From the IMG/VR virus record IMGVR_UViG_3300029812_000326, positions 44,871 to 108,870 of that record: a stretch of 64,000 bases of DNA. One strand, given 5' to 3'. The notes beneath the pieces were generated by a model that made no database searches, was not told the origin of the DNA, and saw only the letters and a program-made list of their open reading frames with translations. This document shows, piece by piece, positions 18,065-27,999 of this stretch (positions within the stretch are counted from its first letter, which is position 1; each line of letters begins with the position of its first letter). This DNA is from a virus. The position numbers were made by a program, and so were the translations under genes.

Positions 18065-19746
18065 TGGTTACTGAAATAAAACAATTCATTCGTGTACCGA
18101 TCTGGAATTCTTTCGACGAATTCGGTCTTCTTTTAGGCTTAGAGCGTTTGCCCGGAGAAACTAATCGGGAATTCAGGCTCAGAATCTATAATGCGGGCAA
18201 ATATTTTGGATCTGCAACGAAGCAAGGATTGGTTAACGCACTAAGTATTGAACTTGGATGTTGCCAATATAATGCAACTAATAAAACATTTTTCTTTCTT
18301 TCATATCAACCAGTGCTTCGTGATCCTGGAACTAATGATCAGCTTTCATTTAGAGTTTGGGTGAACAATGAAGAATGGCAAAATTTTGATCTTCATCCTG
18401 ATGCCGAAAATTATTTTAAATTATGGAAATTGGAAAATGGGGCAACAACCCGAATATTAGAAATTAGTGACACATTCAATAATGGCGAACCATTAAAAAT
18501 CATCTATTATAGAATTGAAGATAATGAACCGGAAAGATGGGTTGATGAATATGAATATCCGAATGAAAGATTTATGGCATATAAGAAGGAAACTCCAGTT
18601 TCTGGGCAAATTGAATTCTTTGAATTAAATGATCCCGATTTTAAAAATGAATATCTTTTGGATGGGGACGGAAATCCAAAGCAAATTTATAAATCTTTTG
18701 TTGAAGAAATTCATCGGATTTATCCAATATTATGGAATAAATTCATTTGGGATTACACCGCATTTGATTGTGGTGATGAAAAGATAACTGGACTCGAACA
18801 TTTGCCATCAAGATTTGATGCATCGAGAACATATATAACATCTGGAGATTTTATTTCCGGAGTAGGATATGGAACTGATTGTGCAGTCCATGATGGCATT
18901 ACACATATTAATTATGAGCAAAAAGTTTTAATTCATCCTGGATATTTTACGTTGTGTGATTACGAATTTTATTTATTTGGACATAAATGTAGAGAACTGC
19001 CCCCTGCCAGTGGAAGCGTTGAATTATTTGAATTTAATGATCCAATAATCATAACTAATATATCTGGACAATGTTATTGGGACGATAATTTTGCTGAACC
19101 TTGGACTGATTATAATATTGATACTCACTATTTGCACGTTCAAGATTTGTCAGGATGCATCAGCGGCGATTGGGATCCCAATGTGTGGGATGTGCCTTGG
19201 TTTACAATCGATAATTCTGGGGCTATTGAAATAAGTGGAGAAAAACCATACGAAGAACATTATATTGAATATGGGTGCTTGAGTGGAAATTATGAATGTG
19301 ACATTGATTTTAATCCTTGCCATTTTGCAAATTTTACTGATAATTTTCTTGTAATTAGATTGGGACCGTTGGTCCCTGATACAATTGAAGTAACCTATGT
19401 TGATTGGTACATAAAGCGAAAATCTAACGAATATGATGCAAATACTAGTGGATGCTATCCAGATAATGATATTACTATCAGAGTTGATATATATGATAAA
19501 TGGAGAGCCCCAATCAATGATCCATCTTATTCGGCAGAATTTTCTATATATTATAATGAACTGGAAATTGCCAGCGCCATTGAAAATTTATCAGATGATG
19601 GAAGTTGTTGGCATACATTTCACGATTTAACAGAACGAAATTTAGTGGATCCTCATGATTTCTTGGTAACTGTGACATTATTGAAAGATGTAATTGCTAC
19701 AAATCTTAAGGGATATTTAACTATTCCATTTGGAATTGAGGCATAA
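18064..19746 (+). CDS. Tail/baseplate protein with gpI-like N-terminal region
   Basis: The 560-residue product begins with a helical domain (FDEFGLLLGLERLPGETNREFRLRI, then ATKQGLVNALSIELG) like the N-terminal attachment region of P2 gpI-type proteins, which link fibres to the baseplate. Then come beta domains repeating a VSGQIEFFELNDPDF / ASGSVELFEFNDPII pattern at about residues 178 and 315. This suggests a duplicated beta-sandwich. The C-terminal part (VDIYDKWRAPINDPSYSAEF) looks like an immunoglobulin-like domain. The family assignment is tentative. The ATG shares a base with the HNH stop codon. Confidence 0.75.
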   Translation: MVTEIKQFIRVPIWNSFDEFGLLLGLERLPGETNREFRLRIYNAGKYFGSATKQGLVNALSIELGCCQYNATNKTFFFLSYQPVLRDPGTNDQLSFRVWVNNEEWQNFDLHPDAENYFKLWKLENGATTRILEISDTFNNGEPLKIIYYRIEDNEPERWVDEYEYPNERFMAYKKETPVSGQIEFFELNDPDFKNEYLLDGDGNPKQIYKSFVEEIHRIYPILWNKFIWDYTAFDCGDEKITGLEHLPSRFDASRTYITSGDFISGVGYGTDCAVHDGITHINYEQKVLIHPGYFTLCDYEFYLFGHKCRELPPASGSVELFEFNDPIIITNISGQCYWDDNFAEPWTDYNIDTHYLHVQDLSGCISGDWDPNVWDVPWFTIDNSGAIEISGEKPYEEHYIEYGCLSGNYECDIDFNPCHFANFTDNFLVIRLGPLVPDTIEVTYVDWYIKRKSNEYDANTSGCYPDNDITIRVDIYDKWRAPINDPSYSAEFSIYYNELEIASAIENLSDDGSCWHTFHDLTERNLVDPHDFLVTVTLLKDVIATNLKGYLTIPFGIEA

Positions 19747-20892
19747 ATGCCAAATAGTTGTTCGTTAATCACCGTTCAAGAAAAAGTTGAGAGAAAGTGC
19801 ATGGTTCCATTGGCATTTGTCTCTGGGGGCGAAGCAGTTCCTGGAACGGCTTCATTCGGAATGGATCATTCCAATGAAATATTTCAAAATGTTTCAGAAA
19901 AAACTGGATTTTTTACTCTCGAAGCCATATTAGGGCAATATATGGAATTGCCGTATGATCAATATGGAGATCTACTGGGCAAAAATTATCTCAATATGTT
20001 TATATTTACTCCATATTCCATATTTGAAGGAATAGAATATTCCGATGAATATAACAAAATGATGCTTCCATATAAGTATGAACTGCGGTATGATCATTTG
20101 GCTCGGAGTAAAAGTCCGGCCGCCCATATTCGCATTTTCGATCATAACGGCAAGGAAATACCAAAAGAATACTACATGATTTTAGTATTTGGTTCTCAAC
20201 ATTTTTCAATATTGCCGGGTTCATTGGATCCGCGAGCTTATGGTCCATTTATAACAGAAAAATCCCAAGTTGATTGTGCCAAGGCGCGAGCATGTCAAGG
20301 CAAAAATATTTGGGGTGAAGATTGGAGCACAAGTTTATATAGAGAGCGCAGACTTTGGGAATATGCACATCCGGAACTTGAAAGACCTCCCATAAGCGGA
20401 AATTTTCCTGTGGATGAAACTGAAGGTTATTGGAATAGAACGGATGATGGCCGCTATTCTGAAGAGGAATTTGAAAACATGTATGTTTCCGAAGATGGCT
20501 ATTGGGGACAAACCTTGTCTGGAGGACACGTTATATATGATGATATATATGATCGTGGACCAGCAATTTTTCCCGGTCTTTCGGGCCAGATTGGATATTT
20601 AACTTCATACAAATATCTTAGTGGAGATGATTACTACGAAGATAGTACACCATATCGGGTAGTTTTGCTATTACCAGAATTTTTGTGTTTCCAAGATGGT
20701 TTGACCATATGGGTTGAATATAATAAATTTGTAAAATATAATGATGATGAAGAATTTATTGAATTTTTTCATCCAGGATATAGAGAAATTGTCAATCCGG
20801 AATTAATTATTAAGCATGGTGTGGATTATACTTTTGCAATTGTTGATGGAAAACTAAGTGTTGTTTGGATTAATACAGATTTTATAATATAA
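19747..20892 (+). CDS. Structural protein of unknown function
   Basis: The 381-residue product opens with a short head (SCSLITVQEKVERKCMVPLAF) and continues as an aromatic, acidic beta-rich protein with SG turns (PPISGNFPVDETEGYW, TLSGGHVIYDDIYDRG). No family was recognised. It starts directly after the previous stop (TAAATG) with GAGG upstream. Its size and composition match the neighbouring baseplate and spike proteins. Confidence 0.75.
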   Translation: MPNSCSLITVQEKVERKCMVPLAFVSGGEAVPGTASFGMDHSNEIFQNVSEKTGFFTLEAILGQYMELPYDQYGDLLGKNYLNMFIFTPYSIFEGIEYSDEYNKMMLPYKYELRYDHLARSKSPAAHIRIFDHNGKEIPKEYYMILVFGSQHFSILPGSLDPRAYGPFITEKSQVDCAKARACQGKNIWGEDWSTSLYRERRLWEYAHPELERPPISGNFPVDETEGYWNRTDDGRYSEEEFENMYVSEDGYWGQTLSGGHVIYDDIYDRGPAIFPGLSGQIGYLTSYKYLSGDDYYEDSTPYRVVLLLPEFLCFQDGLTIWVEYNKFVKYNDDEEFIEFFHPGYREIVNPELIIKHGVDYTFAIVDGKLSVVWINTDFII

Positions 20893-20902
20893 TGGGAATC
20901 TA

Positions 20903-22993
20903 ATGGGTAATACTTATTATATAAGACACTTCGCAGGATCTGATGCCAACACTGGATTATCTGCTGACCAAGCGTGGAGAACACTAAATCGCGCACGAAT
21001 CTCCGTTGCTCCCGGTGATACCGCCTACGTAGGAGCTGGAGATTATACCCTATCTGGCGAATCCAAAGATTTTCTTGGATTTCGAGAAGGATCATCTCTC
21101 AGTCCGATTCATTATATTGGAGATTATGATGGATCTCATACGGGAGATGCCGGTGAAGTAAAAACTTCATATGCTGCGGTGGAACGCGGATGGGGAATTA
21201 TTGAAAATTTTGATTTTTGCGGTTATTTTCAACAAGGTGCGTCGTATTTCGGTACAATAATTATTGATGCTGCAGCAAGAGATCCAGATGAATGTAGAGT
21301 GAAATTCGAAAGATGTAAGATAGCTGAAAGATGTTGGATCGATTCAGTTAGCACAATATTTGAAAATTGCTATATGAATTACAAGGAAAATGCTGGAACG
21401 GAATGCATATATGTGTTAAACAATACAACTTTCCATCATGCTATAACATTAACTTTAAGGCATTGCACGGTAATTCAAACCAACACGAACGAACCAAATA
21501 TATTCTTTGCTGTAACTGATCTAGCATATTTTTATTCAAAAAATAATTTATTTATTAATTTTAATATGAATCCAGTTCCTTGGAGTAAAGGGATATATCA
21601 GTCAAATACTGTCACTGCACTCATTACCTATTCCGATTATAATCATTTTGAACATTATAGGGCGCTCCATTATTGGGTAGGGGCGACTGGTTGGTATTAT
21701 TCAGATCTGGTACATTGGCAAGATTCTACAGGGCGTGATACTCATAGCACCGAAGGTTGGGCACATTTGATGTCATTCACCACATTCTTTGATGGATATA
21801 AATTGAAAGACATTTCTCCTTGTATTGGGACTGCAGCAGGTGGACAATACGATGACATAGAAGGAAATGTTCGGGATGGCAGCGCTCCAGACAAAGGATG
21901 TTATGAATGGCAAGGTGATCCAATCAGCCTTATCAAAACATATTTTGTGCGGAAATCTGGCAATGATGCAAATGACGGACTCTCCAAAGAAAATGCATTT
22001 CTGACATTGAGAGCAGCCACTGATGTCATCAGCCAATACGAAACTTGCTACATTGGAGCGGGCACTTATGACGAAGTTCTTTATATGCCAAATTCGGGCG
22101 ATTATACTCAATATATCGGAGATTTAGATGGGAATTATACAGGCGACGAAGGTGAAGTACATATTGAAGCGATGATGAATGTATGCAGTAAAGAGCCATA
22201 TCAATTATCTATCATAAATCATCACGTTTGTTTGGAAAATTTACATTTCTTTGATGAATATTTTGCTAGTCCATTTTGGCGGGCGAGTGTATTAACTCCC
22301 GGCACCCATGGATGCATTTTTTCGAAAGTTAGAGCAGATAAAAGCTTTGCTATGGGAAATACACATTGTTCGAAAATAGTAAATTGTGTAGCATGGCCAA
22401 TGGCATCGTCAGAACCCGGATTTACGGCGATTGCATTTGCTATAGGTCAAACAAATTGGATTTATCATAATACATTCATTCATAATACTGGACAAGGTCC
22501 CGCAGCAGGTTCGGCGGCTGCTATTGGTAAATACGGTATAATAAAGAATAATATTTTTGTATCACTTAGTGAAAATACCCCAGCATTGGATACTGGAGTG
22601 GGCGATGTTATGAATATTGATTATAATTTCTATCAATATAATCCCACTATTGGCGCCGACATGCATAGTAATTATGCTGATTTGGAAACATGGCAGGCAG
22701 TTGAAGGACATGATGAAAATGCTCTTGAAGGAGATCCACTATTTGAGGCAGATGGATATCATATTAAACCTATCTCTCCCTGTGTGGATATGGCAAATGG
22801 TGCTCTCCTTTTTGGAATGGCGGCTCCAATTGACGAAGATATAGACGAAGATTTTCGACCTCTTGGTGCAGGTTCGGACATTGGCGCGGATGAAGTTGAT
22901 TTTCCCCCGCTATTTGAGGAAAATCTTTATGTTAAAGTACCAATGGCAAATATAATCCGATTTATAACTCCAGATTATGCGAATAGGCGATAA
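20903..22993 (+). CDS. Tailspike-like protein with two parallel beta-helix units
   Basis: This 696-residue protein is an internal duplication. The first unit opens with YYIRHFAGSDANTGLSADQA and AYVGAGDYTLSG. The second, from about residue 345, opens with YFVRKSGNDANDGLSKENAF and CYIGAGTYDEV. Each is followed by YIGDxDGxxTGDxGEV. The opening matches the start of pectate-lyase-like right-handed beta-helix domains (DUF1565 type, GxDxNxGxS...AW/AF). Repeated short Asn-containing turns (IENFDF, KNNIFV, VNCVAW) fit helix coils. In phages such proteins bind or cut surface polysaccharide. No catalytic residues could be assigned. Confidence 0.8.
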   Translation: MGNTYYIRHFAGSDANTGLSADQAWRTLNRARISVAPGDTAYVGAGDYTLSGESKDFLGFREGSSLSPIHYIGDYDGSHTGDAGEVKTSYAAVERGWGIIENFDFCGYFQQGASYFGTIIIDAAARDPDECRVKFERCKIAERCWIDSVSTIFENCYMNYKENAGTECIYVLNNTTFHHAITLTLRHCTVIQTNTNEPNIFFAVTDLAYFYSKNNLFINFNMNPVPWSKGIYQSNTVTALITYSDYNHFEHYRALHYWVGATGWYYSDLVHWQDSTGRDTHSTEGWAHLMSFTTFFDGYKLKDISPCIGTAAGGQYDDIEGNVRDGSAPDKGCYEWQGDPISLIKTYFVRKSGNDANDGLSKENAFLTLRAATDVISQYETCYIGAGTYDEVLYMPNSGDYTQYIGDLDGNYTGDEGEVHIEAMMNVCSKEPYQLSIINHHVCLENLHFFDEYFASPFWRASVLTPGTHGCIFSKVRADKSFAMGNTHCSKIVNCVAWPMASSEPGFTAIAFAIGQTNWIYHNTFIHNTGQGPAAGSAAAIGKYGIIKNNIFVSLSENTPALDTGVGDVMNIDYNFYQYNPTIGADMHSNYADLETWQAVEGHDENALEGDPLFEADGYHIKPISPCVDMANGALLFGMAAPIDEDIDEDFRPLGAGSDIGADEVDFPPLFEENLYVKVPMANIIRFITPDYANRR

Positions 22994-22996
22994 TAT

Positions 22997-23716
22997 ATGA
23001 ATCAGAAAGAATTTTGGTTTCCTGAAATATCAAAAGGATTTTTTAAATACAACCGGAAATTCTATTCAACATTTTCTATGATAGCAGCTTTAGGTCACGC
23101 TGTCGATTGGCATAAGGATCCTGTAGTTCCAATTAAAACTGAACGTGGGCATTATTGTGGAAAAATTTCGAAAGAAAGAGTGAAAATAATTGATCCTTAT
23201 ACTGTTCAAGTTCAGCATAAACCATTATATTTTTGGGATGGTCCCCGCGATCCGGAATTATTTAACGAATATTATGGCTATTCAAAAAACATTGATGGTC
23301 CGGATCAAGGAAGCATATTTGATACTGACCATGATATAAGTCCGAGCGGTGAAATCATTGCAAATAATCCATGGCCAAGATATATACCTCCACATCTATT
23401 GGATGCGCCCGTTTGCGATGAAGATTATGGTTTTTGGCCAGAAAATGATGCGTTGGCTGAGAGCGAACCAGCATATTCCCATGGAATTGATATCTACATA
23501 AATAGAATATTAATAGGCAATGAAATTATTGAAACATATGATTTTTGGAATGGGTTGATAATTTTTAAATATCCAATAAATCCGGAGGATGTTATTGAGG
23601 TAACATATTTATATGAACAAGTTAAAGCGGTTATTCCTGATGTAAATCTCAATCCTATATATCCGGAAATGCCCTGTAGTGGGGAAACAGAATTCATTGA
23701 GTGTATAAAAGTTTAG
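22997..23716 (+). CDS. Structural protein of unknown function
   Basis: The 239-residue product starts with FWFPEISKGFFKYNRKFYST. Its C-terminal domain (GIDIYINRILIGNEIIETYDFWNGLIIFKYPINPEDVIEVTYLYEQ) reads as a small beta domain like those that end other tail proteins. It ends in TAG, and the next ATG lies three bases later in the same frame, so an amber readthrough product with the following gene is formally possible. No family was recognised. Confidence 0.75.
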   Translation: MNQKEFWFPEISKGFFKYNRKFYSTFSMIAALGHAVDWHKDPVVPIKTERGHYCGKISKERVKIIDPYTVQVQHKPLYFWDGPRDPELFNEYYGYSKNIDGPDQGSIFDTDHDISPSGEIIANNPWPRYIPPHLLDAPVCDEDYGFWPENDALAESEPAYSHGIDIYINRILIGNEIIETYDFWNGLIIFKYPINPEDVIEVTYLYEQVKAVIPDVNLNPIYPEMPCSGETEFIECIKV

Positions 23717-23719
23717 AAT

Positions 23720-24355
23720 ATGATATATTATCCGCGCGAAAATTTATACAGATTTTGGATTATTGAAGATGATCTGGTTGAAAGATCTTCGGTTATCAAT
23801 GTTCGGAAACTTAATGCGAAAACTGGTGACATTTCTAATGTTGGAGAAGATGAACTTTTGGTTGGAGACGAATCCGTTGCCAGTATCGTTAAACGCAAAT
23901 TGTCCATTGTTGATGTTCGTAATCGTCCAGAATTAATAGATCCGAAAACTGCAATATATAAACAGCCAGAAGTTGATTATTATACGGATATTGGCTATGC
24001 AGATGGATTGCCATATCAAGGCGATGCAGTCATAATTATTAATATTCCATTCTCCAAATTGAAACAATTGGCAAAAAAAATTCATGATCAGTCATATAAT
24101 TCATTGGGCATCAATTCTGATATTCAACATATTATATATGAAAATTATTCACAGGAATTTGGTGACTGTGGAATATCGAATATTTTGGAATTGAAAGAAC
24201 TTTATGCTTGGGATGATACTGACATGGATGATGTTAATAAATATATGGATTTTATAAATAATTGCTATGAAGACGCTAAAGCATTGGTTAAAAAAATTAT
24301 AAAAAAATATTTAGCCTTTGGAATTTTACCTATTGTACAATATATCAATACATGA
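23720..24355 (+). CDS. Structural protein of unknown function
   Basis: The 211-residue product has an N-terminal beta region (ENLYRFWIIEDDLVERSSVINVRKL) and a C-terminal half of helices (FSKLKQLAKKIHDQSYNSLG, NCYEDAKALVKKIIKKYLA). No family was recognised. It starts three bases after a TAG stop with no Shine-Dalgarno site and overlaps the next gene by four bases, so it is probably translated by coupling within the tail operon. Confidence 0.7.
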   Translation: MIYYPRENLYRFWIIEDDLVERSSVINVRKLNAKTGDISNVGEDELLVGDESVASIVKRKLSIVDVRNRPELIDPKTAIYKQPEVDYYTDIGYADGLPYQGDAVIIINIPFSKLKQLAKKIHDQSYNSLGINSDIQHIIYENYSQEFGDCGISNILELKELYAWDDTDMDDVNKYMDFINNCYEDAKALVKKIIKKYLAFGILPIVQYINT

Positions 24356-27027
24356 AATATTTAACTTCGTATCGTAATATTATTCCAATTTCGCAACGAT
24401 TAGAATTCGAAAAGCATTTGCGACAACAAGTTGATAAAGGCAGAATTCGTAGCGAAATGGAATTTGCAGATCAACTTAAAGATGCAGTCGGTCAAATTGA
24501 TCCAAGCAATAAACCGATTTTCATAGTTAGTTTGGCAAATCTGTGGTCTAAAACAAATAGTAAAGTTTATAATGGAATGATGGACAACGCAAAAATTGAT
24601 TTATTTGCACTATTTAAAGAAAACAATTTATCAAATTATATTTTGGGCTTGCAAGAAAATATTAGCAAAGATTTCAATGACAACGTTTATGATGCAATTG
24701 TAAATTTGCAGGGAGAAATTGCTTCGCAGAAAATTAAATTCGAAAATAAACAGGGACAAAAAGCAACAATATATGAATCATTCACAGACATTACTGGAAG
24801 AACGTTAGCAGATGTTATTGTACGACATGGAGCACTCACACTAGATAATTATTCTGCTGAAGTTCATATCTATACTTTGGAAAATGCTGAAGTGTATCGG
24901 TATCCCAGTGCGGGTATAAATTTATTTGTTTCCGCCGGGAATGATGTAGAACTTAATCCGTCAATCCTACAGCCAGGACTATCTCAAGGATATTGGTCGG
25001 AAGCAATTTTAAGCGATGCAGTGCCATCATTACTCTTTCAAGATGATGATATTGTTCCATGGAACAAACTATTTCGCGGGATTTTAGTAATTTTGCGATT
25101 GACATTTGCAACGCCCATATCAATGAATGCGCTGGATATTGATCCTTTTACCATATTTGACGTCCGAATACCATGGCTCCGCTATAAATTGGAAGATTCA
25201 GAAAATTGGAATTATGTCATAAAAGATGATACGCGAATCAATGGAATGGGCCGCGAAATAATAAATTTCCGGAATTTTGACAGAGTAAATCATGTTAAAA
25301 TATTGGAAATTCCGTTTTGGCAAATTAATGCATATGCAAATAGATACACAATTTCTGCTGGAACGAAAGAGGAATTGGATCTTTGGCAAGACATTTTAAA
25401 TGGAAAATATAAAAATTTGGAAGCAAGTAAACATGAAGCATTATATAATCCTATTGAAGAAACTAATTATGACGAAGCTATATATAAATTATTCGAACAA
25501 AAAAATCTGTCTAAAAGTTTGGAAAATATAGCAAAGTTTTTAGGAATTGAAAATAAAAAATTTAGGCGGGTGGGTTCCAAAATTGTTTTAGAAAATTTAA
25601 AAATTGAAAATCCATTTTTCACACAAAGCGAAAAATACGAATATGTGTATGGAGCATATTCAATATTACCAATGGATATAAAATATAAACCATTTGGTGT
25701 GTTTTCGTCTTCTCCAATTAATATTGTGGAACAACCGATTAATTCGTTTTCAATAAGTGCCGCGGAGGAAGAACCAGCAATCTGTAGTATAAATTATTTT
25801 ATAAAATTGGATTCAGGACAAAAGTATGGATTGGTTCCCAAAGGTAAAATAAAAATTCGTGAACATTTGTCAATTACATCCGACGAAAAATCGTTTCCAA
25901 GAGCATATTACACGGATGGTTTATGTTCTGAAGAATATACTATTCAAACTGATTGTGAAATTAAACAATTAAATAAATTTATTCCAACATTTTATATTGA
26001 CAATGATAAAGATATCAACGTTTATAGAAATGGAACCCAATTGTCGGGCGTTGTAGTTGATCCAAAAGAACGGTATGCATATATTGATGTAACGGGAACT
26101 CTTACTGATTATAGAGAAATAGTTGCATCAGATGTCATTATGATAGAATATGATATGGATCCCTTGTATCAACCGCCAGGAAAAAAACAATTTAATCCAT
26201 TTTATTCGGAAACGGAAGGAATTGTTGATACATATATATTATCTTTAGAAGGCGGCGCCCCATTAGATATTTACCGGGGTTATGATTTATATGTTGGATT
26301 CCCTGATACTCAATGGTTTTTGATGAGCGGAGGCACATTTGTAGTAACTGAAAATACAATATTAGTATCAGGTATGGCAGTTCAATCCTTGGTAGACGAA
26401 TGTGAAATTAATGTTATGGGAATAAAATTTATGTTTGAATATTATTCCACAATTGATGATTTTAATGGAAATTTAGGACGGCGAGATTTTGCTGGAAGTC
26501 CTTATATTGTGGATTTGATCCAAGCTCATACATGTAGATCAAAAATTGATCCAGCAGGATCTATGCCAGAATTAGAAATTGTGCCTATAAAAACATTATC
26601 ATTGCAGCGTTTTTCTGGTAAATTTAAATTGACAAATTATATAATTGAATTGCCTGTTAGACCCATAATTAATTTTAGGCTTTATAATTATAATGGCACA
26701 TGGAAAGATGAACCAGGCACAGAAGAAACATATTCACCTATAGAAGTTAAAATTGGGGATATTATAGCTATTGATAGAACGAATTATTTTGAAAAACATC
26801 AAAGTTTGCATCCATATAGCGAAATTGGACAATACGAATTTTATTTAAAGGGAAATAAATTATATTTTAATGCCGAATCTGCAAACGCCGATATAACGAT
26901 ATCTTTTAGATATATTGGGAAAATTGCCAATTTATTGATAGAATATAACACGAATGTTATGCACATTTCATCATATACACCAATTATTCAAAATTACATA
27001 TTAAATTTGGGAATGATAAATGTATAG
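24352..27027 (+). CDS. Large tail protein, paralogue of the 29874 product
   Basis: The 891-residue product has a helical N-terminal region (about residues 1-130), then beta domains. The segment ILVILRLTFATPISMNALDI with VKILEIPFW resembles galactose-binding-like (discoidin-type) domains, and a comparable stretch occurs in the 29874 protein (VEINRIYISLMSPKITNVNV, LRFILSKIEPDS). The later part contains YIDVTGTLTDYREIVASDVI and ITISFRYIGKI, typical of small beta-sandwiches. A carbohydrate-contact or baseplate-arm role is inferred. It overlaps the next gene by eight bases. Confidence 0.75.
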   Translation: MKYLTSYRNIIPISQRLEFEKHLRQQVDKGRIRSEMEFADQLKDAVGQIDPSNKPIFIVSLANLWSKTNSKVYNGMMDNAKIDLFALFKENNLSNYILGLQENISKDFNDNVYDAIVNLQGEIASQKIKFENKQGQKATIYESFTDITGRTLADVIVRHGALTLDNYSAEVHIYTLENAEVYRYPSAGINLFVSAGNDVELNPSILQPGLSQGYWSEAILSDAVPSLLFQDDDIVPWNKLFRGILVILRLTFATPISMNALDIDPFTIFDVRIPWLRYKLEDSENWNYVIKDDTRINGMGREIINFRNFDRVNHVKILEIPFWQINAYANRYTISAGTKEELDLWQDILNGKYKNLEASKHEALYNPIEETNYDEAIYKLFEQKNLSKSLENIAKFLGIENKKFRRVGSKIVLENLKIENPFFTQSEKYEYVYGAYSILPMDIKYKPFGVFSSSPINIVEQPINSFSISAAEEEPAICSINYFIKLDSGQKYGLVPKGKIKIREHLSITSDEKSFPRAYYTDGLCSEEYTIQTDCEIKQLNKFIPTFYIDNDKDINVYRNGTQLSGVVVDPKERYAYIDVTGTLTDYREIVASDVIMIEYDMDPLYQPPGKKQFNPFYSETEGIVDTYILSLEGGAPLDIYRGYDLYVGFPDTQWFLMSGGTFVVTENTILVSGMAVQSLVDECEINVMGIKFMFEYYSTIDDFNGNLGRRDFAGSPYIVDLIQAHTCRSKIDPAGSMPELEIVPIKTLSLQRFSGKFKLTNYIIELPVRPIINFRLYNYNGTWKDEPGTEETYSPIEVKIGDIIAIDRTNYFEKHQSLHPYSEIGQYEFYLKGNKLYFNAESANADITISFRYIGKIANLLIEYNTNVMHISSYTPIIQNYILNLGMINV

Positions 27028-27985
27028 ATATTTAGTAGTTTCGCCATATACAATCAATAGAAGTAAAGCGAAACAATATTTTGATGAATTTTTAATTCAT
27101 CTCAATGCGCCTGGAATTAAAGGAACTTATACATTTTTTGAAGAATTAATGAAGCTTACCGCACAATTTTATTCTTCAATATCGAAACCCACATTTGGAC
27201 ATCAATTTATGGTTGACAAACGGGAGAGTCCATCATCAGGAAAAATGAATGAAACATGGACAATATTCAATGAGGATTTATATATTATATTTGACCAACA
27301 AAATGTTATTGATAATTGTTTAATAACAAATTTTAATTATTTTCAAACCAAAAAGGAAAATATATTAAATAGGATTAAAATATGTAGTGAAAAATTGAAT
27401 ATAGCTTCTGCTATAACACAATCAAAAGATTCTCCCATTTTTGAAATTAAAGAAAATTTTGATACGATAAGCAATATTGATTTTGAATTAATACCCGAAC
27501 AAGATGTGGCGACATATGATCAATTTCTTGGTGGTATAACATTGAGAAGTTCAATAGGAAATAAGGCAAATAAAAAAGATATATCGAAATTTGAAGTTAA
27601 AATTTATTGGAATGGCAAAGAAATAGTTGAAGAAGAATTGTTGAATTCTCCGGACATAAATGATGGGAAACTTTATGGAGTTAATGCTGACCGTGGAGAA
27701 AATGGCATAAGAATAGGTTTAACATCTTTATCAAAAGCGCCACAATATATTGAACCGCCGGAAGAATTGGAAGAAGAGCCGATAGAAGAAGAAGTCAAGG
27801 GTCCAAAGGAAGGCGATACTAGAACATTGACAAAAAGTAAAAAAATAAGAGTTGGTTTATCAGATAAAACTATGACCATAACATTATTTCAAATATATAA
27901 AAATGGGCAATGGGTTAGGATAGGCGTAGAAATTTGTATTGATGGTAAATGCAGCACATCGTCCGATTTTAGTGCGTGGGATTAA
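27020..27985 (+). CDS. Tail protein of unknown function
   Basis: The 321-residue product has a helical front, an acidic Glu/Pro-rich hinge (PPEELEEEPIEEEVKG, about residues 250-266) and a compact C-terminal beta domain (KKIRVGLSDKTMTITLFQIY, WVRIGVEICIDGKC). The hinge suggests two independently folding parts. No family was recognised. It starts inside the previous gene. Confidence 0.75.
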   Translation: MYRYLVVSPYTINRSKAKQYFDEFLIHLNAPGIKGTYTFFEELMKLTAQFYSSISKPTFGHQFMVDKRESPSSGKMNETWTIFNEDLYIIFDQQNVIDNCLITNFNYFQTKKENILNRIKICSEKLNIASAITQSKDSPIFEIKENFDTISNIDFELIPEQDVATYDQFLGGITLRSSIGNKANKKDISKFEVKIYWNGKEIVEEELLNSPDINDGKLYGVNADRGENGIRIGLTSLSKAPQYIEPPEELEEEPIEEEVKGPKEGDTRTLTKSKKIRVGLSDKTMTITLFQIYKNGQWVRIGVEICIDGKCSTSSDFSAWD

Positions 27986-27999
27986 ATGGTGAATTAATT

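Noticed and set aside
3432-27027. Whole-genome recoding of TAG as a sense codon
   Set aside because: TAG ends several genes at sensible places (3158-3160, 23714-23716, 27025-27027, 48229-48231), with the next gene starting or overlapping right there. Only the HNH frame at 3432 has an internal TAG.
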